From contig NZ_CP056032.1 in assembly GCF_013375035.1 (NCBI RefSeq), positions 728,001-792,000 of the forward strand: 64,000 bases of DNA, in the 5' to 3' direction. A program made the translations under genes and the position numbers. Below, piece after piece: positions 44,683 through 55,189 of this stretch. The DNA is from Spirosoma sp. KUDC1026 (lineage in GTDB: Bacteria > Bacteroidota > Bacteroidia > Cytophagales > Spirosomataceae). Position 1 is the first letter of the stretch. Each line of letters opens with the position of its first letter. The notes beneath the pieces are model-generated. The model worked only from the letters and a program-made list of their open reading frames with translations, did not search any database and was not told where the DNA came from.

Positions 44683-46927
44683 GAAAAGGAACAGGTCTGA
44701 CCAGCTGTTTGCCTGGCTGCTGGCGCTGGTGTTTGCGCTAAGCCAGCAGATAGATACGCAGGCACAGATTGGTAGCTGGCAACCCCTGGTCAGTTATCAG
44801 TCCGGGCAGGCTGTTGCCGTGGTCGGTGACAAAGTCTATACGGCTACGGTCAATGGCTTTTTTTACTACGACATGACGTCGGGTGAAACAACTATTCTGG
44901 GGAAAGAAGATGGATTCAGCGATGTTGGTATCAGCAGCCTGCTCTATCTGGCCGATCAGAACCGACTGCTTATTGGTTATCGAAGTGGTAATCTAGACTT
45001 CATTCGCCTGTCGGGCACGAACACGCCTGAGCGGATCACCAACATTAATACGATTCCGAACAGTACAAATCTACCGACGTCCCGTACGATTAACCACATG
45101 AACCGGGTCGGTAACGCGGTTTACCTCAGTACCGACTTTGGAGTCGTGCTCCTGGATATTATACAGGACGAAATCCGCGATACGTACATCAGCCAGCGAA
45201 CCGACGGCCTAGCCAATCGAATTTATCAGACAGCCGCCACGGCTGATAGTCTCTACGCCCGAACGGGCACCGCGGATAGCACTGCCACATACCAGCTTCG
45301 AGCTATTCGGCTGTCGTCCACGGTCAATTTTGCTGACCCGGCCAACTGGCGACCTATCTCGGTACCGGGGCCCCAGACTGAGTCAATCGTTACGTATCAG
45401 GGCCGCGTGTTGGCGGCTGCCAATGGACGGGGCACCTTCGAACGGCGAGCCGGAAACTGGGTGTTGACGCAATCCCTGGCCAGCTCCCCCATCCGGATTT
45501 TTGTATCTGGGCCCAATTTAATTATCAATACCCTTAATCGGGTTCAGCTTTCGAGCGGAAACCAACTTACAAGCCCTTTGCTGAGTGGTGCTGCCAGACA
45601 AGCTCAGACTGATGGGACAACAATCTGGCTGGCTGATGAGCAGCAGGGCCTGCTGATTGCCCGTCAGGCAGGTGTGTCGCGGATCGCTCCGACTGGTCCC
45701 ATTCAGGATCAGTTTGCCAACCTGTACACGTATCCTAATACGCTGGTCGCTCTACCGAATAGTCCTACCGATCAGACTGCGCCTACGTTGAGCCGTCCGG
45801 CGCTCGAATCGTTTTATGTTTCCGACAATCAATGGCAGCCTGTTGCAAACAGTCAATTAGTTAATAGTGCCAACTCGGCTGCGTATTTGCCCAATGAGCA
45901 GCGATTATACATCGGAACGTATGGCGGAGGCTTATGGAGCCAGACCGCTGGGCAACCCCTGACGCCCGTAACGCTGCCTGGTACGATCAGTCCCTATATT
46001 ACCAGCCTGTCGGCCGACGCGGTTGGAAATCTCTGGATCGCTACTTTTGAAGGCCGCCGTCCCGTATTACACGTTCGGGAAGTAGACGGGCAATTCAAGA
46101 CGTTTACGGCGCTGACGCAGCTAACCATTCTGAATATCGTGCCGGACGATAACGGATTTGTCTGGCTCCAGCTCGAACCTGGTCGGGGAATCCTGGTTTT
46201 CGATCCACTAACGAACCGAAGCCGTTACCTGACTACACTACAGAACCAGGGGGGCTTGCTGACGAACAGCGTTCGGGCGTTGGTGAAAGATCGTACCGGA
46301 TTGATCTGGGTGGGGACTGATCTGGGTCCAACTGTTTTTGATAACCCGGCTGGGGTGTTCAATGCTCAAATCAATGCTCAGCCACCGCTGCTGAACGGGC
46401 GTCGGCTACTGGCGAACGAAACCGTTACGGCCTTAGCAGTTGATGGCGGCAATCGAAAATGGATAGGCACATTGAATGGGCTCTATCAGGTATCTGCCGA
46501 CGGGTCGCAACTGGTAAATACGTTCACGGCAGGTAACAGCCCCCTACCCGTCAACCCCATCGATGCGCTGGCTGTCGAACCGGTTAGCGGCAACGTTTTC
46601 ATTAAAACCAGCAAGGGTATCACTACGTATCGAGGAGCCGCTACCGAACCCGCCGAACAATTGAGCACAGCCGTTATTTTTCCCAACCCCGTCCGCCCTG
46701 ATTTTACGGGGACCGTTGGCATTCGGGGGCTGACTGATAACGCGACGGTAAAAATCCTTGATGCGGGTGGACTGCTGGTCTACCAAACCCGGTCGCAGGG
46801 GGGAACCGCCACCTGGGATCTGCGCGATTATCGGGGCCGGTCGGCGCAGACGGGCATTTACCTCGTGGTGGTCGTTACGGCTGATGGGCTGGAAGGTTTG
46901 GCGGGTAAACTGGCCGTTGTGCGGTAG
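44666..46927 (+). CDS. porZ: PorZ-like T9SS protein with beta-propellers and C-terminal sorting domain
   Basis: From ATG 44666 the product is 753 residues with a signal peptide (to about DTQAQ). A PorZ-type N-terminal propeller ([24 protein letters not shown]) and a second propeller with two-component-regulator-like blades ([34 protein letters not shown]) follow. The C-terminal T9SS type A sorting domain is near 680-753. PorZ helps the attachment complex deliver sulfated or lipid-linked cargo to the cell surface. It overlaps thymidine kinase by 17 bp. A generic propeller cargo protein is the alternative. Confidence 0.75.
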   Translation: MSATSKKRNRSDQLFAWLLALVFALSQQIDTQAQIGSWQPLVSYQSGQAVAVVGDKVYTATVNGFFYYDMTSGETTILGKEDGFSDVGISSLLYLADQNRLLIGYRSGNLDFIRLSGTNTPERITNINTIPNSTNLPTSRTINHMNRVGNAVYLSTDFGVVLLDIIQDEIRDTYISQRTDGLANRIYQTAATADSLYARTGTADSTATYQLRAIRLSSTVNFADPANWRPISVPGPQTESIVTYQGRVLAAANGRGTFERRAGNWVLTQSLASSPIRIFVSGPNLIINTLNRVQLSSGNQLTSPLLSGAARQAQTDGTTIWLADEQQGLLIARQAGVSRIAPTGPIQDQFANLYTYPNTLVALPNSPTDQTAPTLSRPALESFYVSDNQWQPVANSQLVNSANSAAYLPNEQRLYIGTYGGGLWSQTAGQPLTPVTLPGTISPYITSLSADAVGNLWIATFEGRRPVLHVREVDGQFKTFTALTQLTILNIVPDDNGFVWLQLEPGRGILVFDPLTNRSRYLTTLQNQGGLLTNSVRALVKDRTGLIWVGTDLGPTVFDNPAGVFNAQINAQPPLLNGRRLLANETVTALAVDGGNRKWIGTLNGLYQVSADGSQLVNTFTAGNSPLPVNPIDALAVEPVSGNVFIKTSKGITTYRGAATEPAEQLSTAVIFPNPVRPDFTGTVGIRGLTDNATVKILDAGGLLVYQTRSQGGTATWDLRDYRGRSAQTGIYLVVVVTADGLEGLAGKLAVVR

Positions 46928-47000
46928 GTTATTCGTAAACGGTTGGCGTAGTAAAGCCGCTTTGCTGTAGATTTAGATCGTATCGCCTGAAAAGACGACC

Positions 47001-48401
47001 ATGCTCCTATCGCTCATTGCACTGTATTTACTGGCTAACATAGCCGTTGGCGTCTGGGCAGCTCGCCGGGTAACAACGGCCCAGGATTTCGTGCTGGCCG
47101 GACGGCAATTGCCGCTGGTACTGGCAGCTTCCGTTACGTTCGCTACCTGGTTTGGCTCCGAGACCATCATGGGTGCCCCGGCCATGTTTGTGGAAGGGGG
47201 CGTACAGGCCGTTATTGAAGAACCCTTTGGTTCGGCTCTGTGTCTGTTTCTAGTCGGTGCTTTCTTTGCCCGACCGCTCTATCGCTTACGAATCACGACC
47301 TTCAGCGACTACTTCCGGCTTCGGTTCGGGCGTTCGGCAGAGCTGCTGTCGGCCGTAATGGTGATCCCCTCCTACTTTAGCTGGATTGCAGCACAACTGG
47401 TCGCCATCGGCATTGTATTGAGTGTCGTGACGGATGTTCCCCGCGAATACTGCATCTTGTTCAGCGCGGCTGTGGTAATGCTTTATACACTGCTGGGGGG
47501 CATGTGGTCAATCTCCATTACCGACTTTTTTCATAACCTGATCATCGTCATAGCACTGGTGGTGCTGGCCGTTCTGCTCTGGCGTGAGGTAGGAGACTTT
47601 AGTCGGATTCAGGAAAAAACTCCCCCCGGTTTCTTTCGTTTTTTGCCCCCCCCTACTTTTAAAAACTGGATTGAGTACGTAGCGGCCTGGATTACGATCG
47701 GGCTGGGATCGATTCCGCAACAGGATATTTTTCAACGGGTAATGGCGGCCAAAACCGAGAACACCTCTGTGCGTGCGTCGTACCTAGCGTCGGGTATGTA
47801 CCTGACTATTGCCATGCTCCCCTTATTAATCGCGCTGATGGCGAAACTGGTCCACCCGGATCTGCCCGAAGATAATCAGATGATTATTCCCAATATGGTG
47901 ATGCGGCACGGTAGCCTGCCGCTGCAGGTCTTATTCTTCGGCGCTGTTACGTCGGCTATTCTGAGTGTATCGAGCGGGGCTATCCTGGCCCCCGCTGCCG
48001 TTTTTGGCGAGAACATTGTAAAGTTTTTCCGCCCTGATCTGAGCGACCGCGCTCTGTTGCTGACCATTCGCTGCGCGGTTGTGGTCATCACCGTAATCTG
48101 TGTCTGGATGAGCACGACACGCGATACCAATATCTTCGACCTCGTGGGTGAATCGTCGGCTTTCAGCCTCGTTTCATTATTCGTTCCCTTAACGGCGGGG
48201 ATTTACTGGAAACGCGCTAACCTGACCGGCTGTCTCTGGTCTATGTTAGCTGGCTTGGTTGTCTGGCTGTTGTGCATCTGGCAGGAAACCGAATACAATC
48301 CAATGATGTACGGGCTACTAGCCAGTATGCTGGCGATGGTGCTGGGAAGTCTTACCCGAAATACTGTTGCTCAATCCGTCCCACATACCCCAGGTTCGTA
48401 G
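47001..48401 (+). CDS. Sodium:solute symporter family transporter
   Basis: The 466-residue integral membrane protein has about 13 hydrophobic helices and the SSS-family pattern: FVLAGRQLPLVLAASVTFATWFGSETIMGAP in TM2 and the TWFGSE core, RITTFSDYFRLRFGRSAE, and GMWSISITDFFHN. It imports a solute with Na+; the substrate (proline, pantothenate or a sugar, among others) cannot be told from sequence. Its last 50 bp overlap the convergent Nudix gene. Confidence 0.9.
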   Translation: MLLSLIALYLLANIAVGVWAARRVTTAQDFVLAGRQLPLVLAASVTFATWFGSETIMGAPAMFVEGGVQAVIEEPFGSALCLFLVGAFFARPLYRLRITTFSDYFRLRFGRSAELLSAVMVIPSYFSWIAAQLVAIGIVLSVVTDVPREYCILFSAAVVMLYTLLGGMWSISITDFFHNLIIVIALVVLAVLLWREVGDFSRIQEKTPPGFFRFLPPPTFKNWIEYVAAWITIGLGSIPQQDIFQRVMAAKTENTSVRASYLASGMYLTIAMLPLLIALMAKLVHPDLPEDNQMIIPNMVMRHGSLPLQVLFFGAVTSAILSVSSGAILAPAAVFGENIVKFFRPDLSDRALLLTIRCAVVVITVICVWMSTTRDTNIFDLVGESSAFSLVSLFVPLTAGIYWKRANLTGCLWSMLAGLVVWLLCIWQETEYNPMMYGLLASMLAMVLGSLTRNTVAQSVPHTPGS

Positions 48402-48804
48402 TGCTGTCGAACCATTCCTGAATTCGGCCGCCGATGTTTGGATAAAGATTCAGCGACGGAAGCTCGCTAACGGGTTTCCAGAGAACGCCCAGCGCCGTTG
48501 TCTCGGTGGGATTCAGGACGGGATCGCCCTGCATGTCGCGCCCTTCGAACACAACGTGCAGGACGTCGTCGTTACGTTGTGTCAGCAGCATTTCCCCGGC
48601 TAAAACCATCTCGCCGACGGTGACCGTTACGCCTAGTTCTTCCTGCAATTCACGAACAATCGTTTGCGGGAGAATTTCGCCCCGATCCGGATTGCCGCCG
48701 GGCAGTGCAAATACGTCCTGCCCACCGTAGCAGTAATGCATCAAAAGAATTTCGGTCTGACCGGCCGAATGCCGCCAGACTAAAGCGCAGGGTCTTACTT
48801 TCAT
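48352..48804 (-). CDS. Nudix hydrolase
   Basis: The 150-residue product has the full Nudix box starting at GGNPDRGEILPQTIVRELQEELGV (G-x5-E-x7-RE-U-x-EE-x-G-U), which binds the metal-diphosphate. Family members hydrolyse nucleoside diphosphate derivatives such as oxidised dNTPs, ADP-ribose or NADH; the substrate is not known. Its 3' end is antisense to the end of the symporter gene over 50 bp. Confidence 0.9.
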   Translation of the reverse strand: MKVRPCALVWRHSAGQTEILLMHYCYGGQDVFALPGGNPDRGEILPQTIVRELQEELGVTVTVGEMVLAGEMLLTQRNDDVLHVVFEGRDMQGDPVLNPTETTALGVLWKPVSELPSLNLYPNIGGRIQEWFDSTTNLGYVGRIEQQYFG

Positions 48805-48831
48805 ACAGGTTGGATAAAGGATATAAAAGAA

Positions 48832-48870
48832 GCGGTCGTTTTGTCCACTAATCTAGACAAAAACGACCGC
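48832..48870 (-). terminator. Terminator after dps
   Basis: Near-perfect hairpin (gcggtcgttttgtc / gacaaaaacgaccgc with one bulged A) about 34 bp past the Dps stop. On the minus strand it is followed by TTCTTTTA. Confidence 0.75.
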
Positions 48871-48903
48871 CGTAGGGTGCAAACCGCAACTACTCAATTA
48901 AAA

Positions 48904-49410
48904 TCAATTCAGATCACGGGTGGTTTCGAACAGGAACCAGGTCCGCTCTTCGGTTTCATCAATGTAGTTTTCCAGCAGGCTGGCGGTGGCTACGTCCTCT
49001 GCGTCATCAGCAATTTTGTGAGCTTCACGCATGTTTTTCGCCATCTTTTTATTCTCGTTAACCAAGTCCTCCAGCATTTCTTTGGGGCCAACAAAATCCT
49101 CGTCGTTGTCTTTCACACGCTGCAACTGCGCTACGTGGCCAACCGATCGAATGGTATTGCCGCCAATCTTCCGGACACGCTCAGCCAGTGGGTCGATCGT
49201 CGCCAGAATTTGAGTCGCCTGGTCGTCTAACAACAGGTGATAATCCCGGAAATGACGACCTGACATGTGCCAGTGGTAATTTTTGGTTTTTATATACAGC
49301 GCAAACGCGTCGGCAACCAGTCGGTTAAGGGACTCGGCAACTTTCTCCCGGCCTTTTTCCTCCAGATCCGAAGGCGTTTCCAGTGCTTCTATTTGATTAA
49401 GCGCATTCAT
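48904..49410 (-). CDS. dps: Dps family DNA-binding ferritin-like protein
   Basis: Dps forms a 12-mer that oxidises and stores iron with peroxide and coats DNA in stress. The 168-residue product has the helical bundle and the intersubunit di-iron site pattern NYHWHMSGRHFRDYHLLLDDQA (H, D and E/D ligands). The N-terminal 25 residues are short and not strongly basic, so DNA binding is less certain. It is flanked by terminators or gaps and is probably monocistronic. Confidence 0.9.
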   Translation of the reverse strand: MNALNQIEALETPSDLEEKGREKVAESLNRLVADAFALYIKTKNYHWHMSGRHFRDYHLLLDDQATQILATIDPLAERVRKIGGNTIRSVGHVAQLQRVKDNDEDFVGPKEMLEDLVNENKKMAKNMREAHKIADDAEDVATASLLENYIDETEERTWFLFETTRDLN

Positions 49411-49515
49411 AGCTATCTCTGTTTTCTAGAAACCTCGTTTACATAGAAAACCAGATTGATTGGCTAATGTTTGTCTGGAAATGGCCGTTTTACGGGCCTG
49501 AGCTTTAAAAATTGA

Positions 49516-50712
49516 TTAAAAACGAGCCAGTGCTTTTTGGGCTACTGTCTGCCCGATTGACAGCGACGAGGTGGCTGCCGGTGAGGGGGCATTCACTACG
49601 TTGATGGCCTTGTTGGTTTCCAGAATCGCGAAGTCGTCGAGCAGGCCGCCCGTCCGGTCACAGGCCTGCGCCCGAACGCCCGCGCCACCTTCGATAAGGT
49701 CGCTTTCCTGAATTTCCGGAATCAACTCCTGTAGCGCCTTGGTAAACGCTGCCTTGGAGAATGACCGGTACATTTCACCTAAACCTGTCTGCCAGTATTT
49801 ACCGGCTACTTTCTGGAAACCCGGCCAGGTCAGCGTTTCGTACAGCTCTTTCAGATTGATGTCCGACTTAGTATATCCTTCCCGCTGAAAAGCCAGTACG
49901 GCATTCGGCCCCGCTTCGACCCCCCCGTGGATCATGCGGGTAAAGTGAACGCCCAGGAATGGAAAATTCGGGTCGGGAACAGGATAAATCAGGTTTTTGA
50001 CGAGGTACTCTTTCTCCGGCCGGATCTTGAAATACTCCCCCCGGAACGGAATGATTCGAATGTCCAGCGCTTCGGACTGGGTTAGCTGAGCAATTTTATC
50101 CGAATACAGACCCGCGCAGTTGACAACCAGCTTCGTTTCGTAGCGGCTCTTGTTCGTAACAACAATATTCAGGCTGTTGCCCGACGTAACCTGCTCCACG
50201 CGCTCGGCCAGCCGGATTTCGCCACCCAGCGCCTGAAACTTCTCGGCGTATTTGTCGCAGACCTGTTTGTAATCGATGATGCCGGTCTGCGGAACGAACA
50301 TGCCTTCTACCCCATTAACGTGCGGTTCGATCTCGCGCATTTCAGACGCGGTTAGTTTACGAAGGCCCGTCAGCCCGTTCTGCTGTCCCCGCTCGAACAA
50401 CATATTGAGCTGGGGGATTTCTGTTGTTTTCGTGGCTACGACAATTTTACCACAAAGATCAAAGGGAATCTCCTCCTGCCGACAGAAGTCGACAAGCATC
50501 TGGTAACCCCGAATGCAGTTGGTTGCTTTCAGGCTACTTGGTTTGTAGTACAGCCCCGAGTGAATAACGCCACTGTTGTGGCCGGTCTGGTGGCGGGCAA
50601 CGGCTGGTTCTTTATCAATGAGCACGACGCTGAGCGTTGGTCGTTGCTGTTTCAGTTGCAGAGCGGTTGCCAGGCCAACAATGCCGCCCCCGATAATCAG
50701 TACGTCTATCAT
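49516..50712 (-). CDS. lhgO: L-2-hydroxyglutarate oxidase LhgO
   Basis: LhgO is an FAD-dependent oxidase/dehydrogenase that converts L-2-hydroxyglutarate to 2-oxoglutarate, a metabolite-repair reaction. The 398-residue product has the N-terminal Rossmann GGGIVGLATALQL, the HSGLYYKPSSLKATNC signature, NCAGLYSDKIAQL and the C-terminal GAGVRAQACDRTGGLLDDF. A TACCTTTA -7-like element lies just upstream (50737-50744). The neighbouring TrpD-like gene is on the same strand. Confidence 0.93.
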   Translation of the reverse strand: MIDVLIIGGGIVGLATALQLKQQRPTLSVVLIDKEPAVARHQTGHNSGVIHSGLYYKPSSLKATNCIRGYQMLVDFCRQEEIPFDLCGKIVVATKTTEIPQLNMLFERGQQNGLTGLRKLTASEMREIEPHVNGVEGMFVPQTGIIDYKQVCDKYAEKFQALGGEIRLAERVEQVTSGNSLNIVVTNKSRYETKLVVNCAGLYSDKIAQLTQSEALDIRIIPFRGEYFKIRPEKEYLVKNLIYPVPDPNFPFLGVHFTRMIHGGVEAGPNAVLAFQREGYTKSDINLKELYETLTWPGFQKVAGKYWQTGLGEMYRSFSKAAFTKALQELIPEIQESDLIEGGAGVRAQACDRTGGLLDDFAILETNKAINVVNAPSPAATSSLSIGQTVAQKALARF

Positions 50713-50736
50713 GCCTTACTGGCTAAATACAGACCA

Positions 50737-50744
50737 TAAAGGTA
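50737..50744 (-). promoter_or_regulatory. Candidate -7 promoter element of lhgO
   Basis: On the minus strand this reads TACCTTTA, seven of eight positions of TAnnTTTG, 24 bp upstream of the lhgO ATG. The -33 element is not clear. Confidence 0.4.
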
Positions 50745-50765
50745 CGATTTTCGGATAAATCGTGA

Positions 50766-52052
50766 TTACTTTAACTGGCTCTCAATCCAGTCGAGCCCCC
50801 GGCCGTAAAGTGCTTGGGCAAAATAGACCCGATTGTCGAAATCAGCGTCGGTACTGCTCCCCTCAGCCATAAACTGCCGGATTAGTTTCGCGTTATCCGT
50901 AGCCTGTGGATTCTCATGCTGGGTTTCGGTTTCGGTGCGGTAGTTGGCGAACGTAGCGGCATCACCTTCGAAGTGTTGAAAGAATAAATGTCCGCGGGGG
51001 GTTCGTACAGCACACAGAATACCGCTGGCCCGGCTGGTAGAGGGCGCAAGACTGCCTTCCTGCCCGCGTTTGAGCACGATAGCGGCATCGAAACCCGCCA
51101 TCAGTGCCAGCTCAGCCATTTTCATCTGGTACGTAATGTGGAAAACGGACGTAACGAGAATCTGCGCGTGGCAGGGGTTCAGGGTTTTCTCCAGCGTGGC
51201 CAGAAAAGGGCGTTTAATGAGAATACGGCGACGATCTACCCAGGTGTTCAGGGCCGGTGACAGCGCCTTCTGATCCAGCACCCAGCCGTAGCGGTCCAGG
51301 GTTGTGTCGAGTTCGTGGTTGCTTTGCAAAAACTGACAGCCGAGGTGCATGTATAAATCCAGCGCATTCAACGTAAACTTTGGCCCTCCCGACCGACCAA
51401 CGGCCGATACGGCCCCGTAGCCCCGTTTTTGAAAGAAATGAGCCAGAATGGGCGTAATGAGGTAGCTATTCTCAACCCCGTCAAAGGGTTCGGCCAGTTG
51501 AACCAGCGGCCGGGTAGCACAGCTTATTTTGCCGAACCCCGGCGAAAATGTTCGTTCGGCCGCCCGCATCAGTCCCTGGTATTCTTCGTTCGTCTCGTGC
51601 CGTACGCGCATGATACTGGCAGCCAGCCCCCGGAATGTTTCGCAGTTATCCTCTGGCTTAATACCAATCCCGAAGAGGTAGTCTCCTAGTTGCTGGGCTT
51701 CGCTTGCCTGCAAATTATGACCGCGCACCAGCTTCGTAGCGACGGGCAGCATCCCGACGGGCAGTTCCGGGCAGACTTTATTGATAAAGAACGTAGCATG
51801 CGAAAAAGCGCCTTTACCGATTGTATCCTCAAGCGTCATTTCCTCCTGGGTAGGCCCTTTGGCAATTAAGGCACCCAGAAAAGCTCCCCGCTGAAGCGGA
51901 TGCGTGTCCGGATCGTTGAGGGCCTGTCGACATTCTTCCAGTAAATCCGTCGGCAGCGGTTTACTCCCATATTTACCAATACCAATGTGTTTGATACCCC
52001 GTCCGAGTGGCGTTTCGGTAGGCGTGTCAAGATAAAAGCTATTGATCGACAT
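50766..52052 (-). CDS. TrpD-like (glycosyltransferase family 3 fold) protein
   Basis: The 428-residue product has an N-terminal helical domain and a core like anthranilate phosphoribosyltransferase: the GDYLFGIGIKPEDNCETFRGLAASIMR region and later GRSGGPKFTLNALDLY. The TrpD glycine-rich GTGGD site is not conserved, and the length is about 90 residues more than TrpD. It therefore resembles the TrpD2/YbiB group, which bind nucleic acid rather than make tryptophan. No trp genes are nearby. The function is uncertain. Confidence 0.65.
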   Translation of the reverse strand: MSINSFYLDTPTETPLGRGIKHIGIGKYGSKPLPTDLLEECRQALNDPDTHPLQRGAFLGALIAKGPTQEEMTLEDTIGKGAFSHATFFINKVCPELPVGMLPVATKLVRGHNLQASEAQQLGDYLFGIGIKPEDNCETFRGLAASIMRVRHETNEEYQGLMRAAERTFSPGFGKISCATRPLVQLAEPFDGVENSYLITPILAHFFQKRGYGAVSAVGRSGGPKFTLNALDLYMHLGCQFLQSNHELDTTLDRYGWVLDQKALSPALNTWVDRRRILIKRPFLATLEKTLNPCHAQILVTSVFHITYQMKMAELALMAGFDAAIVLKRGQEGSLAPSTSRASGILCAVRTPRGHLFFQHFEGDAATFANYRTETETQHENPQATDNAKLIRQFMAEGSSTDADFDNRVYFAQALYGRGLDWIESQLK

Positions 52053-52315
52053 AGAGGAAGGCTTAATGGGTACGTAAGTAAATATAGAAGAAACGGGGCT
52101 ACTGCGTTCACTGTAAGCGACGTATCTGAAAACAACCTTATTTTTATTGTGATGTTTGCATTAATTTCTGTGGTGCAGGGGCTTAATCTGGAATGGCTCA
52201 TTCCGGCAAAGGAAGCGGCTTTCAATTCGGAATGTTGCAAACGAATCGCGGATCGCTGACGTTATTCTTTTGCGTTACAGAGTACACGTATTACCTATAA
52301 TCCGCAAACGACCTA

Positions 52316-55174
52316 ATGGGACGTATTCCCTTCTTTTTGAGCTTACTGCTCACATCCTCGGTAGTGCTGGCGCAGCCCAAACCAGCTACGCCTACCAAAA
52401 AAACGAATGTTGCCAAAGCACCTGGTAAAACCAGTAGTGTCAACCTGGCAAAACCCATCCCAACTGATCCGGCCGTTACGGTAGGTAAGCTGCCCAATGG
52501 CCTGACCTACTATATTCGGAAGAACGCCGAACCGAAAAACCGGGCTGAACTCCGACTGGTTGTCCGGGCGGGGTCGGTGCTGGAAACCGACGGCCAGCAG
52601 GGACTGGCCCACTTCATGGAGCACATGGAGTTCAACGGTACCAAAAATTACCCCAAGAACAAGCTGGTCGATTTTCTCCAGTCATCGGGCGTACGTTTCG
52701 GGGCCGATCTGAATGCGTACACAAGTTTTGACGAAACAGTGTATCAACTTCCCGTCCCGACCGACTCGGCCGATGTGTTCCGGCAGGCATTTCAGATTCT
52801 GGAAGACTGGGCGCATAACGCAACCATCGACTCGTTAGAGATTGAGAAAGAACGTGGTGTTGTACTGGAAGAGCGTCGGCTCGGGCGTGGCGCTGGTCAG
52901 CGGATGCGGGATGCCTATTTCCCGGTGCTGCTAAACAACTCGATCTACGCCAGACGGCTGCCCATTGGCACCGAAGACGTATTGAAAACATTCAGCGCCG
53001 ATACGTTACGTCAGTTCTACCATGACTGGTACCGCCCCGATCTGATGGCGGTTATCGCCGTAGGCGATTTTGATCCTAAGGAAGTGGAAGGCATTATCCG
53101 GGAGAAGTTTGGCCGGATTCCAGCGCTGAAAAACCCGAAGCCCCGCCCTGAGTTTTCCATCCCGGCCCACAAGGACACGAAGGTCATTATTGTCACCGAC
53201 CAGGAACAGCCCAGTACCGTAGTGCAGGTTATTTACAAACGGCCTGAGATCAAGGAACGGACGCTGAACGATCTGCTCGAGGGCATTAAGCGGGGGCTGT
53301 TCAACGCCATGCTGGGCAATCGGATTCAGGAGCTAACGCAGCAGGCCGATCCGCCATTTCTGGGTGGGTACAGCAACTACGGCGATTTCTTGGGCAATCT
53401 GGATGCTTTTACGTCGGTAGCCGTTGCCAAAGAAGGCAACGTCGAACGCGCGATTCGGGCGGTACTAGACGAGAACGCCCGAGTGAAACAATTTGGCTTC
53501 ACCCCTACCGAACTGGCCCGCGCCAAGCAGGAATTCATGACGAGTGTTGAACAAGCATACAGTGAGCGGAATAAAACACGTTCGGTGAATTACGTCAACG
53601 AATACGTGCAGAACTTCACGAACAAGGAGCCGTACACCAGCATTGAGTTTTATTATGACTTCCTAAAAAAAGAGCTGGACGGCATCAAACTACCTGAGGT
53701 AAATACGCTGGTCGATCAGTTCATCCGTAACGAAAACCGGGCGGTCATCGTCATGGCTCCTCAAAAAGACAAAGACAAACTGCCTTCGACGCAACAGATT
53801 ATCGACTTCATTGATGCCGCTGGTAAAAACCTGACGGCTTATGACGACAAAACCATCGACAGTCCGTTGCTGGCCACGCAACCGGGCAACTCGCCTGTGG
53901 TCGACACGAAGAAAATTAAGGACATTGACGTAACTGAATGGACGCTCAAAAATGGGGTCAAGGTTGTGCTGAAACCCACCGATTTCAAGAACGACCAGGT
54001 TCTGTTTGCCGGTACCAGCTTCGGCGGTACGTCACTCTATAATCTGAACGACTTCCAGTCGGCGCGATTTGCCTCTACGCTGGCGACCCTGGGCGGTACG
54101 GGTGCGTTCAACCAGATTCAGCTGAACAAATTTCTGGCGGGAAAACAGGTGAGTGTGTATCCGTTCATTAGTGAACTGAGCGAAGGCGTAAGTGGCAGCG
54201 CGGCCCCGAAAGATCTGGAAACAGCGCTGCAACTGCTGTATAGTTATTTCACCCAGCCGCGCAAAGACGCCGACGTGGTGAAAGGGTTTTTGTCGAATCA
54301 GAAAAGCGCGCTGCAAAGCCAGATCAATACACCGACACCTGCTCGGGTATTCCAGGATACCGTAACCGTAACGCTGGGCAACAACAACCCCCGCCGGCAA
54401 CCGCTGAAACCCGCTGATCTGGATAAAATTGATCTGGATCGCGCGCTGGCTATCTACAAAGAACGTTTCGCCAACGCGGGCGACTTTACGTTCTTTTTTG
54501 TCGGCAACGTCAGTGAAGAAACGTTGAAGCCGCTGGTCGAAAGGTACTTGGGTGGTTTACCGGCTACGGGTTCAACGGAGAAATTCAAGGATTTAGGTAT
54601 TCGTACGCCATCGGGCCAGATCAGCAAGACGGTATACCGGGGCCTCGATCCCAAAGCGTCGGTACAGTTGGTGTACAGCGGTAATATGGACTGGTCTCCG
54701 GAGAACACAACGCAGCTGGACGCGCTGAGTGAAGTGCTGGAGATTAAGCTGATCGAAAAACTGCGCGAGGAAGAAAGTGGGGTGTACGGCGTAGGTGCCA
54801 GCGGAGCCTACAGCAAATACCCGGTGCCGCGCTATACGTTCCGCATCAACTTTGGCTGCGCGCCCGAAAACGTCGAGAAGCTGATTGCTAAAACGAAGGA
54901 ACTGATCGACGGTCTGAAAAAGAAAGGTGCCGATGCCACCGACATTGCCAAGTTCAAAGCCGAAACCCGGCGCGAAACCGAAGTGCAGCTGAAAGACAAC
55001 CAGTTTTGGCTGGGCTACCTGCAGAATAAATATTATACTGGCGATGCCCCCGACGAGGTTCTGCACGAAGACGAACTGCTCAAAAAAGTTACCGTTGAGA
55101 GCACCAAAGAAGCCGCTAATCGGTATTTCGGTGATAACGTCATTCGACTGGTGCTGATGCCGGAGAAGAAGTAG
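52316..55174 (+). CDS. M16 family zinc metallopeptidase (pitrilysin-like), exported
   Basis: The 952-residue product has a signal peptide (to about VLAQ), a basic linker, and two M16 halves. The N-terminal half carries the zinc motif HFMEH (99-103) with the distal Glu in the ERGVVLEERR helix. The second half is catalytically inactive but conserved (VLKPTDFKNDQVLFAG). This matches the Bacteroidota insulinase-type secreted proteases that degrade peptides in the periplasm. Its stop lies next to a strong bidirectional terminator shared with nadC. Confidence 0.93.
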   Translation: MGRIPFFLSLLLTSSVVLAQPKPATPTKKTNVAKAPGKTSSVNLAKPIPTDPAVTVGKLPNGLTYYIRKNAEPKNRAELRLVVRAGSVLETDGQQGLAHFMEHMEFNGTKNYPKNKLVDFLQSSGVRFGADLNAYTSFDETVYQLPVPTDSADVFRQAFQILEDWAHNATIDSLEIEKERGVVLEERRLGRGAGQRMRDAYFPVLLNNSIYARRLPIGTEDVLKTFSADTLRQFYHDWYRPDLMAVIAVGDFDPKEVEGIIREKFGRIPALKNPKPRPEFSIPAHKDTKVIIVTDQEQPSTVVQVIYKRPEIKERTLNDLLEGIKRGLFNAMLGNRIQELTQQADPPFLGGYSNYGDFLGNLDAFTSVAVAKEGNVERAIRAVLDENARVKQFGFTPTELARAKQEFMTSVEQAYSERNKTRSVNYVNEYVQNFTNKEPYTSIEFYYDFLKKELDGIKLPEVNTLVDQFIRNENRAVIVMAPQKDKDKLPSTQQIIDFIDAAGKNLTAYDDKTIDSPLLATQPGNSPVVDTKKIKDIDVTEWTLKNGVKVVLKPTDFKNDQVLFAGTSFGGTSLYNLNDFQSARFASTLATLGGTGAFNQIQLNKFLAGKQVSVYPFISELSEGVSGSAAPKDLETALQLLYSYFTQPRKDADVVKGFLSNQKSALQSQINTPTPARVFQDTVTVTLGNNNPRRQPLKPADLDKIDLDRALAIYKERFANAGDFTFFFVGNVSEETLKPLVERYLGGLPATGSTEKFKDLGIRTPSGQISKTVYRGLDPKASVQLVYSGNMDWSPENTTQLDALSEVLEIKLIEKLREEESGVYGVGASGAYSKYPVPRYTFRINFGCAPENVEKLIAKTKELIDGLKKKGADATDIAKFKAETRRETEVQLKDNQFWLGYLQNKYYTGDAPDEVLHEDELLKKVTVESTKEAANRYFGDNVIRLVLMPEKK

Positions 55175-55189
55175 GTTAAACAATACTAT

